Assembly: GCA_934525595.1 (NCBI GenBank)
Contig: CAKSZJ010000002.1
Span: forward strand, 151,102-215,101
Reading direction: 5' to 3'
Source: an uncultured Chiayiivirga sp.
Lineage (GTDB): Bacteria; Pseudomonadota; Gammaproteobacteria; Xanthomonadales; Xanthomonadaceae
Length of the DNA stretch: 64,000 nucleotides
Each line of letters begins with the position of its first letter. The stretch's first letter is position 1. The notes beneath the pieces were generated by a model. That model worked only from the letters and a program-made list of their open reading frames with translations, was not told the DNA's origin and did no database searches. The translations under genes and the position numbers were made by a program. Positions 9,241 to 18,060 of the stretch are shown in pieces.

Positions 9241-9342
9241 CGGCCTCGGGCCTCGGCGCGCAAAATGTGATTCGTGCCGCGAATCACGTCGGAACGTTAG
9301 CGGAATCGACGCCGGCAGCGCCAGCGTTCCAGCCTCTTCAGA

Positions 9343-9636
9343 TCACTGGCCCAGCGTGGCCAGGAACGCCAGCCCGCCGAAGAACATGAACAGCACGATG
9401 ACTCCAAGGATGACCAGCGCCAGCTGCAGATAGCCCAGGACCAGCCCGACGACCGCCAGCCCGTCGCCACCCAGCGCGCCGCCGCTGCGGCGAATCTCGC
9501 CGCGCCCCATGTGCCCGGTGATGATCGCAACGATCGCGCCCAGCAGCGGAATCGCCAGCCAGGACAGGATGCCCGAAACCAGGCTCACCACGGCCATCGT
9601 GCTGGTTGTCCGGGGAGAAGGGGAAGGAGTGTTCAT
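9343..9636 (-). CDS. DUF4190 small membrane protein
   Basis: Protein of 97 residues with two hydrophobic segments (about 15-36 and 60-90). It carries the DUF4190 pattern: MAVVSLVSGILSWLAIPLLG, then IITGHMGRGEIRRSGGALGG. The family has no established function. The ATG at 9636 is chosen because longer in-frame versions add an arginine-rich, non-conserved N-terminus. It lies between pyrD and the aldehyde dehydrogenase on the same strand, 62 bases after the latter. C-terminus FGGLAFLATLGQ. Confidence 0.8.
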   Translation of the reverse strand: MNTPSPSPRTTSTMAVVSLVSGILSWLAIPLLGAIVAIITGHMGRGEIRRSGGALGGDGLAVVGLVLGYLQLALVILGVIVLFMFFGGLAFLATLGQ

Positions 9637-9698
9637 GCGGATCGGTCTCCAAGGCGGATGAGGTGGCCCGGCGCGCGCAAGGGCGCGCCGGCTCCCGA

Positions 9699-11228
9699 TT
9701 ACAGATCGAACTTGATGCCTTGTGCCAACGGCAGCGAATCGGAATAGTTGATGGTGTTGGTCTGGCGGCGCATGTACACCTTCCACGCATCAGAACCGGA
9801 TTCGCGCCCGCCGCCGGTGTCCTTCTCGCCGCCGAAAGCGCCGCCGATTTCCGCGCCGGAGGTGCCGATGTTGACGTTGGCGATGCCGCAATCGCTGCCG
9901 GCCGCCGAGAGAAACTTCTCGGCGCTCTTGAGGTTGGTGGTGAAGATCGAGGACGACAGGCCCTGCGGCACGCCGTTCTGCATGTCGATGGCCTCGTCCA
10001 GGGCCTTGAACTTCATCACGTAGAGGATCGGCGCGAAGGTTTCGTGCTGCACGATGTCATCGGAGTTCTTCAGCCCGGTGACGATGGCCGGCAGCACAAA
10101 GTTGCCAGGACGATCCATGCGCGTGCCGCCGGTTTCCACGGTGCCGCCGCTGGCCTTGGCCTTCTCGATGGCGGCAAGGAACTCGCTGACCGCCTCGGGG
10201 CTGTTGAGCGGACCCATCAGGTTGGCCGGATCGGTCGGATCACCGATCTTGCTCTCGACCTGCTTGTAGGCCTTGATCAAGGTCGCCAACACGGCGTCGT
10301 GGATGCTCTCGTGCACGATCAGGCGGCGCGTGGTGGTGCAGCGCTGTCCGGCGGTGCCGACCGCGCCGAACACGATGCCGGGAACGGCCAGCTTCAGGTC
10401 GGCGGTTTCATCGAGAATTATCGCGTTGTTGCCGCCCAGCTCCAGCAGGCAGCGGCCCATGCGGTGCGCCACGCGCTCGTTCACCCGGCGGCCCACGCGG
10501 GTGGAGCCGGTGAAGGAAATCAGCCCCACGCGGCGATCGTCCACCAGAGTCTCGGCCAGTGAATGATCCACGTCGTTGATCAGGAAGAAGAGGTCTGGAA
10601 AGCCGCCGGCGCGCAGCGCTTCGTTGCAGATCTTCATCGCCGCGATCGCGGAGAGCGGCACCTTGTTGGAGGGCTTCCAGATGCAGATGTCGCCGCACAC
10701 CGCGGCTAGAAAGCTGTTCCAGCTCCACACCGCGACCGGGAAGTTGAACGCGCTGATGATGCCGACCAGACCGAGCGGGTGGTACTGGTCGTACATGCGG
10801 TGGCCGGGGCGCTCGGAGTGCATGGTGTAGCCGTACATCATGCGGCTCTGCCCGACGGCAAAGTCGGCGATGTCGATCATCTCCTGCACTTCACCGTCGC
10901 CCTCGGGCTTGGACTTGCCCATCTCCAGCGCCACCAGCGAGCCGAGCGCGTCCTTGTGGCGGCGCAGCGCCTCGCCGCACAGGCGGATGGCCTCGCCGCG
11001 GCGCGGCGCCGGGGTGGTGCGCCAGATCTTGAAAACCTCCTGGGCGCGCGCGATGACGGTTTCGTAATCGGCCGCCGTGGTGGCCTCCACCGTCGCGATC
11101 ACCTCGCCCGTGGTGGGGTTTTTCGGCGTGATCCTGCCGGCGCTGGCACTGGACCATTCCCCGCGACCCAGATAGGTACCGGAATTGACGTCGGACAGGC
11201 CCAGGGCCTTCAGGATGGCGTGAGACAT
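9699..11228 (-). CDS. amaB: ALDH7-family semialdehyde dehydrogenase (probable piperideine-6-carboxylate / aminoadipate semialdehyde dehydrogenase)
   Basis: NAD-dependent aldehyde dehydrogenase of 509 residues, close in pattern to antiquitin/AmaB, which oxidises 2-aminoadipate semialdehyde in lysine breakdown. It has the catalytic glutamate in [14 protein letters not shown] and the catalytic cysteine in [13 protein letters not shown], plus the cofactor motif [16 protein letters not shown]7-specific features include [22 protein letters not shown] and the C-terminal [19 protein letters not shown]. The ATG at 11228 follows AGCGACC-type spacing; an upstream in-frame ATG at 11318 adds 30 unconserved residues. 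The pathway assignment is by family only, since no other lysine genes are in the window. Confidence 0.85.
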   Translation of the reverse strand: MSHAILKALGLSDVNSGTYLGRGEWSSASAGRITPKNPTTGEVIATVEATTAADYETVIARAQEVFKIWRTTPAPRRGEAIRLCGEALRRHKDALGSLVALEMGKSKPEGDGEVQEMIDIADFAVGQSRMMYGYTMHSERPGHRMYDQYHPLGLVGIISAFNFPVAVWSWNSFLAAVCGDICIWKPSNKVPLSAIAAMKICNEALRAGGFPDLFFLINDVDHSLAETLVDDRRVGLISFTGSTRVGRRVNERVAHRMGRCLLELGGNNAIILDETADLKLAVPGIVFGAVGTAGQRCTTTRRLIVHESIHDAVLATLIKAYKQVESKIGDPTDPANLMGPLNSPEAVSEFLAAIEKAKASGGTVETGGTRMDRPGNFVLPAIVTGLKNSDDIVQHETFAPILYVMKFKALDEAIDMQNGVPQGLSSSIFTTNLKSAEKFLSAAGSDCGIANVNIGTSGAEIGGAFGGEKDTGGGRESGSDAWKVYMRRQTNTINYSDSLPLAQGIKFDL

Positions 11229-11412
11229 GGTCGCTCCAATGCGGAAGAATTCAGCCCGCCATTGTAGCGGTTTGCGGGTGCCGCCGTGGCACGCCCGATG
11301 AACCGTACGGTCAGGCAACGGCCCCGCGGCGCAAGGGGATGCCGGCGGTCGGCCTCGGGTCAGAGCACTGCCGCAGGTGTTGCCACGACCGGGGCAGGAA
11401 ACGGCTGCACCC

Positions 11413-12525
11413 TCACGCCGCGCTGATCAGCCGAAAGCCCAAGTGCGACATGGGGCTGTGCGGATCACAGCCGCGGCGCGCGCTGGGGCGATAGGACAGG
11501 CAATAGTCCTCGTTGCACAGGAAAGAACCACCGCGGATGACTTTTTTCGGCGCACCGACGGGGACGCCCGGATCGGCCGGGTCGTAGCAGTCGTCCGGCC
11601 CCTGCGGGTTGTCGATGGGATCGCTCGCGCGCTGCGCCTGGCCCGCAAAATAGTCGGCGCGGTACCAGTCGGCCACCCACTGCCAGGCGTTGCCGGTCAT
11701 GTCGTAAAGGCCATATCCGTTGGCAGGAAAGGCGCCGGCCGGCAGGGTGCCCTCCGCGCCGCCCGCCCCGGGCTTTACCACGGGGAATGGACGCTGCCTC
11801 ACATCCCAGTAGTTGGCCAGCTTCGCGCCATCGGCACCCGTCGGTTCGTCGCCCCAGGCGTAGGTGGCCTGCTCCAGGCCGCCGCGCGCGGCGAACTCCC
11901 ATTCGGCCTCGGTCGGCAGCCGCTTGCCGGCCCAGCGGGCGTAGGCCAGCGCGTCCTCATGGCTGACCTGCACCACCGGATGTTCACCCTTGCCCTGGAT
12001 CGTGCTGCCCGGGCCTTGCGGATGACGCCATTGTGCGCCGGGCACATAGCTCCACCAGCGTGAATAGTCGTCCAGCCGCACCGGCGCGCGGGTGCCGGTG
12101 AACACCATGGCACCGGGCACCAGCACCTCGTCCGGCGGCCTGGGCACGCCCGGCGGCAGCTGCACGCGGATGGTTTCCCAGTCGGGCCTGCGCTCGGCGG
12201 TGGTGACGTAGCCGGTTTCGCGCACGAATCGGGCGAACTGATCGTTGGTGACGTGGGTCGTGTCCATCCAGAAACCGTCCACGCGCACCGGATGTGCGGG
12301 TCGTTCGTTTTCCTGCGCCAGCCTGTGTCCGCTGCCCATCAGGAACGTGCCGCCGGGAATCCAGGCCATGCCCAGCGGGCCGCTCGCGCCGTCGCCGAGG
12401 ATGACTCGCGGTGCCTGCGAGCGCGCCAGGAAACGCCCGCCCAGTGCGCCGGCGACGGCGGCGGCACCCAGCGCCACGCCGCCGAGCAGCAGCTTGCGAC
12501 GCGATGTCTGCTCAATGAACGGCAT
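11413..12525 (-). CDS. Formylglycine-generating enzyme with Tat-like or membrane-anchor N-terminus
   Basis: Predicted FGE (SUMF1 family, 370 residues) that oxidises a cysteine of type I sulfatases to formylglycine. Unlike the many inactive FGE-domain proteins it keeps the paired cysteines C337 and C342 ([19 protein letters not shown]), which bind the copper ion, and the family ends with SHLGFRLI. Fold motifs: [55 protein letters not shown]. The N-terminus ([20 protein letters not shown]) is a twin-arginine-like signal or anchor, so it probably acts in the periplasm. Start chosen at the ATG at 12525, which overlaps the sulfatase stop by 14 bases; an ATG at 12570 is also in frame. Third gene of the sulfatase operon. 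Confidence 0.88.
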   Translation of the reverse strand: MPFIEQTSRRKLLLGGVALGAAAVAGALGGRFLARSQAPRVILGDGASGPLGMAWIPGGTFLMGSGHRLAQENERPAHPVRVDGFWMDTTHVTNDQFARFVRETGYVTTAERRPDWETIRVQLPPGVPRPPDEVLVPGAMVFTGTRAPVRLDDYSRWWSYVPGAQWRHPQGPGSTIQGKGEHPVVQVSHEDALAYARWAGKRLPTEAEWEFAARGGLEQATYAWGDEPTGADGAKLANYWDVRQRPFPVVKPGAGGAEGTLPAGAFPANGYGLYDMTGNAWQWVADWYRADYFAGQAQRASDPIDNPQGPDDCYDPADPGVPVGAPKKVIRGGSFLCNEDYCLSYRPSARRGCDPHSPMSHLGFRLISAA

Positions 12526-14749
12526 GGCTTGGCGCACAGGTGGTTCCAAGATTGGACAGCACGATGGCACCGTCGGTGGCGTCGGTCACACCGTCGAATA
12601 CGCCACCGACGATGAAATCGTAAACGCTGGACAGGCCCCATTGGTTGGCGATGCGCTGCCACTCGGCGAAGTCGGCCGCGTCCACCACGCCGTCCTGGTT
12701 GCCATCGCCCGGACAGTCGGGCTGAGAGGCCAGCAGCTCGTCCAGCCTGGCCGCCAGATGGTCATAGGCGGCCTGCTGCGCGGGAGTCAGTGCGCCGTCG
12801 AGCAGGTTGTTGCTGGCCGGGTCTTCCAGCATGGGCACGGGCACGGCCTGATCGACCCGATAGAACTCGATGCTGGTGTCCTCGCGGGCGTCATTCGTGG
12901 CGCTGTCGTAGTTGACTGCGGTGTTGCGCACCAGCTTGTAGTCGGCATCGCGGATGGCGACCGAGCGTTCCGCCAGCACTTCGACCTGCAGGCCGCCCGG
13001 ATCGTCGGCGAGGATGGCCTGGTTCACCTGCCAGCAGCGCGCGTAGCCCGCGCCGCCGTTGTCCACCACCATGGGATCGGTGTAACCCGCGCCCCACCAG
13101 ACGCCGAGGTTGTCCTCGCACACGCTCTTCGAGGTCGGGATCTGGGTGCAGCTGCCGCCAGCCTGGCTGGTCCGGTTCAGGATGCAGGGACCATTGCGGC
13201 CGTCGTTGGCCTGGATGTTGATGCCCGCCTGGGTGAAGTTGATGGTTCGCAGGCTGTCCTGCGCGGGATTCTCCAGATAGGGCAACAAAGGCACCGAGTC
13301 GATCGTGCGCGGCGCTTCCTGCCGCGCGTCCAGGCCCGCAAGCTCTCCGAAGAACTGGAACAGATCCACGGTGTTGACCATATGCTCCACCGCCCTGCCC
13401 GGCTGCGTCACCGGTGCCCCGGCAACGATGAGCGGCACCCACACGCCGGTCTGGTACGAGGTGCCCTTGGCCAGCGACAGGCTGAAAGGCAGCTTGACCG
13501 CGAAGCCCAGCGAGCCGTTGTCGCCGACGATCACGATGACCGTATTGGCCGCCTGCGGGTCGTACACCAGATCGCCCTGACCATCGCGTGTGGCCAGTCC
13601 CGTTTCCACCAGCAGGCGACCGAACTCGGTATCCATGGCCTCGGTCATCTGGTTCTGGATGATGCGTCCGTGCACGGTGCTGGTGCAGTCCAGGATATTG
13701 CCGGAAAAGTCCGGCGAATCCGGCAGCAGCTGTGCAATCTGCGGGCCGCTTTGAGGTGCCAGCGCCATGGGTGCGGGCTGCCAGGGCGTGTGCGCGGCCG
13801 AATAGCTGACGGTGGCCATCCACGGCGCGTTGGCCGGGCGTGAATTGATCCAGGCGATCGCGGCATCGGTTTCGATCGTGGTGCGGTAGCCGCGCGCACG
13901 CGGGTCGGTCAGCGGCACTTCTTCGACGATGCCATCGTCCACGATCACCAGCGGTGAAACGTAGAAGGCGTTCTCCCGGTTGAATTCCAGGCTCACGCCC
14001 GGCGGCAGGGGATCGCTGCAGCTGGCCTGTTCGCGCACGAAGATGCCGCCCTGGGCCATGCAGGCCAGGCCGCTGCTGTCGCTGCCGATGACCGGCGGCG
14101 CGGGCATCGATGCGCAGGATCCGTCGCTGAAGTGACAGGCACCTGCCAAATGGTGCGGATAGAAGCCGCAGCTCCAGCGCCCGGGTTCGTACACGTCGCC
14201 GGCAGTGGTGTCGATCGAGCCGGGCAGACCGCCGACCCATCCGTGGAAATGATCCCAGCCCAGCACCGCCGGCGTGGCGTTGCCGGCTTCGTTGTGTTCG
14301 GGTCCGGCTAGGTGAAACTTGCCGAACATGGCGCTTTCATAGCCCGCCCTCTTCAGCAGCTTTGGCACGGTCAGGTCGTGCGGGGAAAGCTGCGAGTTGG
14401 CCAGGTCGTTCGGCCCCAGCGCCTGGTACATGTCCGTGCGCAACGGGAAGCGCCCGGTGAAAAACGCCGCGCGGCCGGGCGAGCACTCGGGCATCGACCA
14501 GGTGTTGCGAAACTTCACCCCGGCATCGGCAATGGCCTCGATATTGGGCATCGGCGGGGCGGTCGCGCCGCCATAGCCGAACGCCGCCATCTGGTCGATG
14601 CCGACATCGTCCATGACCACGAACAGGATGTTGGGCGGCGGAGTCTCGAAGCCATCGCCGAAGATTCCATCCTGCGCCATCGATGCACCCAGCGGCAGCA
14701 TGGAGATGACGAGCGTCAGGACAACGCGCCTGGGCAAGAAAATGTGCAT
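12512..14749 (-). CDS. Exported Cys-type sulfatase with C-terminal dockerin-like calcium repeats
   Basis: Type I sulfatase of 745 residues that should hydrolyse a sulfate ester outside the cytoplasm; the substrate is unknown. Signal peptide about 1-25. Metal residues are in NILFVVMDDVG (39-49). The formylglycine site is C89 in CSPGRAAFFTGR, which meets CxPxR but has glycine where S/A is usual. NTVIVIVGDNGSLGF supplies further metal ligands. The C-terminus (about 665-740) has two dockerin-type calcium loops, CPGDGNQDGVVDAADF and FDGVTDATDGAIVL. Directly after the signal peptide is GIFGDGFE, a motif also present in the next sulfatase. Start ATG 14749 is 19 bases after the upstream sulfatase stop. 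The adjacent FGE gene should activate it. Confidence 0.88.
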   Translation of the reverse strand: MHIFLPRRVVLTLVISMLPLGASMAQDGIFGDGFETPPPNILFVVMDDVGIDQMAAFGYGGATAPPMPNIEAIADAGVKFRNTWSMPECSPGRAAFFTGRFPLRTDMYQALGPNDLANSQLSPHDLTVPKLLKRAGYESAMFGKFHLAGPEHNEAGNATPAVLGWDHFHGWVGGLPGSIDTTAGDVYEPGRWSCGFYPHHLAGACHFSDGSCASMPAPPVIGSDSSGLACMAQGGIFVREQASCSDPLPPGVSLEFNRENAFYVSPLVIVDDGIVEEVPLTDPRARGYRTTIETDAAIAWINSRPANAPWMATVSYSAAHTPWQPAPMALAPQSGPQIAQLLPDSPDFSGNILDCTSTVHGRIIQNQMTEAMDTEFGRLLVETGLATRDGQGDLVYDPQAANTVIVIVGDNGSLGFAVKLPFSLSLAKGTSYQTGVWVPLIVAGAPVTQPGRAVEHMVNTVDLFQFFGELAGLDARQEAPRTIDSVPLLPYLENPAQDSLRTINFTQAGINIQANDGRNGPCILNRTSQAGGSCTQIPTSKSVCEDNLGVWWGAGYTDPMVVDNGGAGYARCWQVNQAILADDPGGLQVEVLAERSVAIRDADYKLVRNTAVNYDSATNDAREDTSIEFYRVDQAVPVPMLEDPASNNLLDGALTPAQQAAYDHLAARLDELLASQPDCPGDGNQDGVVDAADFAEWQRIANQWGLSSVYDFIVGGVFDGVTDATDGAIVLSNLGTTCAPSHAVH

Positions 14750-14768
14750 GGTACGGCTGACTCCTGTC

Positions 14769-17144
14769 TCAGGGCGGCGGCGGCACGCAGGTGGCACCGA
14801 GGTTGGCAACGATGATGTTCAGGTCAAGCTCGTCGGTCTTGCCGTCGTGGTTGAAGTCGTACCAGGTCGACTGGCCCGCACCGTTGAGCTGGTTCAGTCC
14901 GTTCAGCTCGATCCAGTTGAGCAGGTCGGCGTTGTCCACCCTGAAATCGCGGTTGCCATCGCCGGGGCACTGGATGGCGTCGTAGCTGTAGTTGTAGGCG
15001 GCCACCGCATCACGCCGGTCCAGTTCGGCGGAGAGCACGCCATAGGCCGTCTGCGCCTCGGGGCTGAGGGCGGATACGTCCAGCGGGGGCTCGCCGATGG
15101 CAAGCTCGGTCCCCTCCTTGTCGAGCACTGGATCGGGCAGGGCCAGCATGTCGATCCGGTAGAGCTCGTCGACATTCGTATTGACGCCGGTGTAGGTGGA
15201 GTTGACGGGATTGGCAAGGTCCAGGGTATAGGTTTTGCGGTTCTGGCGGACCAGTTTGTAGGTGCCGTCGCTGGCCGCCTTGGACGCATCGGGCAGCACC
15301 CGGGTGACGTCCGCCGGATCCAGCGCACGGCGATAGGACATGACCTGGCCGCAGTGGTCGAATCCGGCGGCAGGTACGCCGCTGAACACGGACCCCGCGC
15401 CATACCAGACCCCGCCCTGATCGTCGCACAGGGCCTTGTTCGGGAAGATCACGAAGCAGGTGTCGGCAGCCTCCACCACACAGGGCTGGGCCACGACGCC
15501 GGCGGCCGGGTTGGGGAAGTTGGCACCCATCTCGGTGAAGTTGATCGTGCGCAATGCGCCCTGGCCGGGATCGGTCAGGTAGGCCAGCATCGGCTGGGCG
15601 TCCAGCGGGCGGTCCGGGGAAACGTGCGCGCCGATGTCCGCACCGACGATGTCCGCGAACAGGCGGTAGAGGTCGGGCGAACTGACCTGGTGGGTTACGT
15701 CGCGGCCCGGGGAGACGACCATCGGGCCGGCCACCAGCAGCGGCACGCCGACGCCGGTCTGGTAGGGGGAAGCCTTGGCGCGCGCCGGATCGAAACGCCC
15801 GGGCGAGGTGAACTTCACGCTGTTGACGTAGGTGCCGTTGTCGCCCATGACCACCAGCAGGGTATTGGTACTGGCCGGGTCGTAGTGCAGCGTGCCATCC
15901 GGGTTCCATGTGGCGAGCCCGATTTCCACCAGCAGGCGGCCAATCTCCCGGTCCATCGCTTCGACCATCAGGTTGGTGATCAGGCGATCATCGATCATGC
16001 CGATGATCTGCCCGGGCGCGCCTTCCACGTCCGAGGCCGGCGAACAGACCAGGTTGTCGTTGCGCCCTGGCGTATCGGCCGCAATCAGCGCCAGCGGGGG
16101 CACCTGCAGCGGTGTGTGGATGGCCGAATACCCCAGCGACATCATCCAGGGCCGGTTCGCGGGCTGCGCGTTCGCCCAGGCGATGGCGCGGTCGGTTTCC
16201 AGGGTGCTGCGGTAACCGCGCGCCGAGGCATCGGTCGACAGCACCTCGCCGCTGTTGCCCTGGGCATCGCTCCAGACGAACTTGCCGGTGTAGTAGCCGT
16301 TCTGTTCGGTGAAGTCGATATGCGCCGGCGCGGCCGCCTGGCAGGTCTGGTTGGGGTCGAAGATGCCGCCGCGATCCAGGCAGGCGCGGCCCGGCGTGCG
16401 CAGGCCGGCGGCATCATTGCGCACGATCTGTTCGCAGCTGTTGCCCACGAAATAGCAGGCCCCCGTGTCGGCACCGTGGGTCGCGTCCATGGTGGTGTTG
16501 GGCACGAAGCCGCAGAGGAAAGGTCCACCGTTCGGGTCGTCGCCGAAGGTCCCGAGGCCGGCGCGGGTGTCGATGGGATAGGGCGCGCCGTCGAGATAAC
16601 CGTCGAAGTGGTCCCAACCCAGCTTCCACATGGTCTGCAGACCATAGGGCAGGTTTGCCGAAGTGCCGAGGTTGGTGCCGGTCAGGTGCATCTTGCCGAT
16701 CATGGCGTTGGTGTAGCCGGCGGTTTTCAGCAGCTTGGGCAGGGTCATCTCGTAGGGCGAGATTTCCGAGTTGGCCAGATCGGTCTGCACCACCGCGTTG
16801 AGGATATTGGTGCTGGAGGGATAGCGCCCGGTGAAGAAGGTCGCGCGCGTCGGGGTGCAGGTGGGCATGGCCCAGGCATTGCGGAACTTCAGACCGGCCT
16901 GTGCGATGGCTGCAAGGTTCGGCGTGCGCGGCGGCACCAGGCCGCCGTGGCCGTAGAAGTCGAGCTGGTCCAGGCCGAAATCGTCAATGACGATGAACAG
17001 GATGTTGGGCGGCCGGGCCGCGCCGGCATCCTCGAACCCGTCCGCGAAAACCCCCTCGCCGCCGCCCGCCCGTGCGAGCGTCGCCAGCAGAAAGATCGGC
17101 AGCAGCCCATGCCGCAATTTCGATGAGCGAGGCAGACGCTTCAT
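14769..17144 (-). CDS. Exported Cys-type sulfatase with C-terminal dockerin-like calcium repeats
   Basis: Type I sulfatase of 791 residues, paralogous to the next gene but well diverged. Signal peptide about 1-27, then GVFADGFE. Metal residues are in NILFIVIDDFG. Formylglycine site C96 in CTPTRATFFTGR fits CxPxR, with threonine at the usual S/A position. Further sulfatase blocks: GKMHLTG, GWDHFDGYLDG, and NTLLVVMGDNGTYVN. Two calcium-loop repeats end the protein (CPGDGNRDFRVDNADL and YDFNHDGKTDELDL). The ATG at 17144 is chosen because it starts a clean signal peptide; the longer open frame upstream is not signal-like. First gene of the sulfatase-sulfatase-FGE operon. Confidence 0.88.
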   Translation of the reverse strand: MKRLPRSSKLRHGLLPIFLLATLARAGGGEGVFADGFEDAGAARPPNILFIVIDDFGLDQLDFYGHGGLVPPRTPNLAAIAQAGLKFRNAWAMPTCTPTRATFFTGRYPSSTNILNAVVQTDLANSEISPYEMTLPKLLKTAGYTNAMIGKMHLTGTNLGTSANLPYGLQTMWKLGWDHFDGYLDGAPYPIDTRAGLGTFGDDPNGGPFLCGFVPNTTMDATHGADTGACYFVGNSCEQIVRNDAAGLRTPGRACLDRGGIFDPNQTCQAAAPAHIDFTEQNGYYTGKFVWSDAQGNSGEVLSTDASARGYRSTLETDRAIAWANAQPANRPWMMSLGYSAIHTPLQVPPLALIAADTPGRNDNLVCSPASDVEGAPGQIIGMIDDRLITNLMVEAMDREIGRLLVEIGLATWNPDGTLHYDPASTNTLLVVMGDNGTYVNSVKFTSPGRFDPARAKASPYQTGVGVPLLVAGPMVVSPGRDVTHQVSSPDLYRLFADIVGADIGAHVSPDRPLDAQPMLAYLTDPGQGALRTINFTEMGANFPNPAAGVVAQPCVVEAADTCFVIFPNKALCDDQGGVWYGAGSVFSGVPAAGFDHCGQVMSYRRALDPADVTRVLPDASKAASDGTYKLVRQNRKTYTLDLANPVNSTYTGVNTNVDELYRIDMLALPDPVLDKEGTELAIGEPPLDVSALSPEAQTAYGVLSAELDRRDAVAAYNYSYDAIQCPGDGNRDFRVDNADLLNWIELNGLNQLNGAGQSTWYDFNHDGKTDELDLNIIVANLGATCVPPPP

Positions 17145-17403
17145 GGTTTCCCCGGGAGACGTGGCGTGATGCAGCCCATGAAACCGCCGGCAGCCGAAGC
17201 GGACAACACCATGAACATGGCATGCGCCGCGTCTCGCATGGGCGCAATGATTGGCGCGCCAACCCCCCGCAAGCCACATGAATCCGCCCATCGGCCATCC
17301 CCTGCTTCGCCGACGCGGGGCAGCAGGCACCAGACCGCGCGGCTGCCGGCGAAGGCACCCGGGATCGACTTTACGGAGCCGTTGCGAGCACGATGTCGCC
17401 ACC

Positions 17404-18060
17404 ATGGAAATGATCCGAATCCTGCTGGTCGAAGACGACGCCCCGACGCGCCAGCGCCTGCACGATGCGCTGGCGGCCGATCCCGGATTCGCGGTCGAGT
17501 CTGTCGGCAGCCTGGCTGCCGCGCGCGCCGCGATCAGCAGCACGCCGCCGCGGGTCCTGCTGACCGATCTGGAGCTGCCCGATGGCCACGGTGCCGATCT
17601 CACCGCCGAAGTCCACACCGCACATCCGGAGGTGGAAATCCTGGTGATCTCCGTCCTGTGCGACGAAGCCAGTGTGATCGCGGCAATCGCCGCCGGTGCC
17701 AGCGGCTACATCGTCAAGGATGCCCTGCCCGAAGACATCGGAAACACCGTGCGGCAGGTGCTCAACGGCCAGTCGCCACTGTCGGCAGGCATCGCGCGTT
17801 ACCTGCTGCGCCGCCTGCGGTCGGCACCGCACACAGATCCGGAACACGCGGAAAATGCCGCGCTGATCCTGACCGGGCGCGAGACCGATATCCTGTGGGG
17901 CATCGCCAAGGGCATGAGCTACAACGAGATCGCCGACAGCCTGGGCATTTCGCGCAAGACCCTGCCCAATTACATCAAGAGCATCTATCGAAAGCTCGAG
18001 GTCAACAGCCGGGGCGAAGCGGTGTTCGAGGCGGTATCGCGCAAGCTCATCACGCTGTGA
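17404..18060 (+). CDS. NarL/LuxR-family response regulator
   Basis: Response regulator of 218 residues. The receiver (1-120) has acidic residues ED 10-11, phosphoacceptor D55 in LLTDLELPDGHG and K104 region GYIVKDALPED. The LuxR-type helix-turn-helix is at about 155-215 (LTGRETDILWGIAKGMSYNE and LGISRKTLPNYIKSIYRKLE). Start at ATG 17404 removes an arginine-rich extension of an upstream in-frame ATG. It converges on, and overlaps by 11 bases, the histidine kinase gene on the other strand, which is its likely partner. Confidence 0.93.
   Translation: MEMIRILLVEDDAPTRQRLHDALAADPGFAVESVGSLAAARAAISSTPPRVLLTDLELPDGHGADLTAEVHTAHPEVEILVISVLCDEASVIAAIAAGASGYIVKDALPEDIGNTVRQVLNGQSPLSAGIARYLLRRLRSAPHTDPEHAENAALILTGRETDILWGIAKGMSYNEIADSLGISRKTLPNYIKSIYRKLEVNSRGEAVFEAVSRKLITL

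Noticed and set aside
9338-9790. A 150-codon frame overlapping the DUF4190 gene in another frame
   Set aside because: Arginine-rich with no hydrophobic pattern, whereas the neighbouring frame has the DUF4190 signature.
14598-17126. An 842-codon forward open frame opposite the sulfatases
   Set aside because: It mirrors the third-position GC of the sulfatase genes and has no family pattern.
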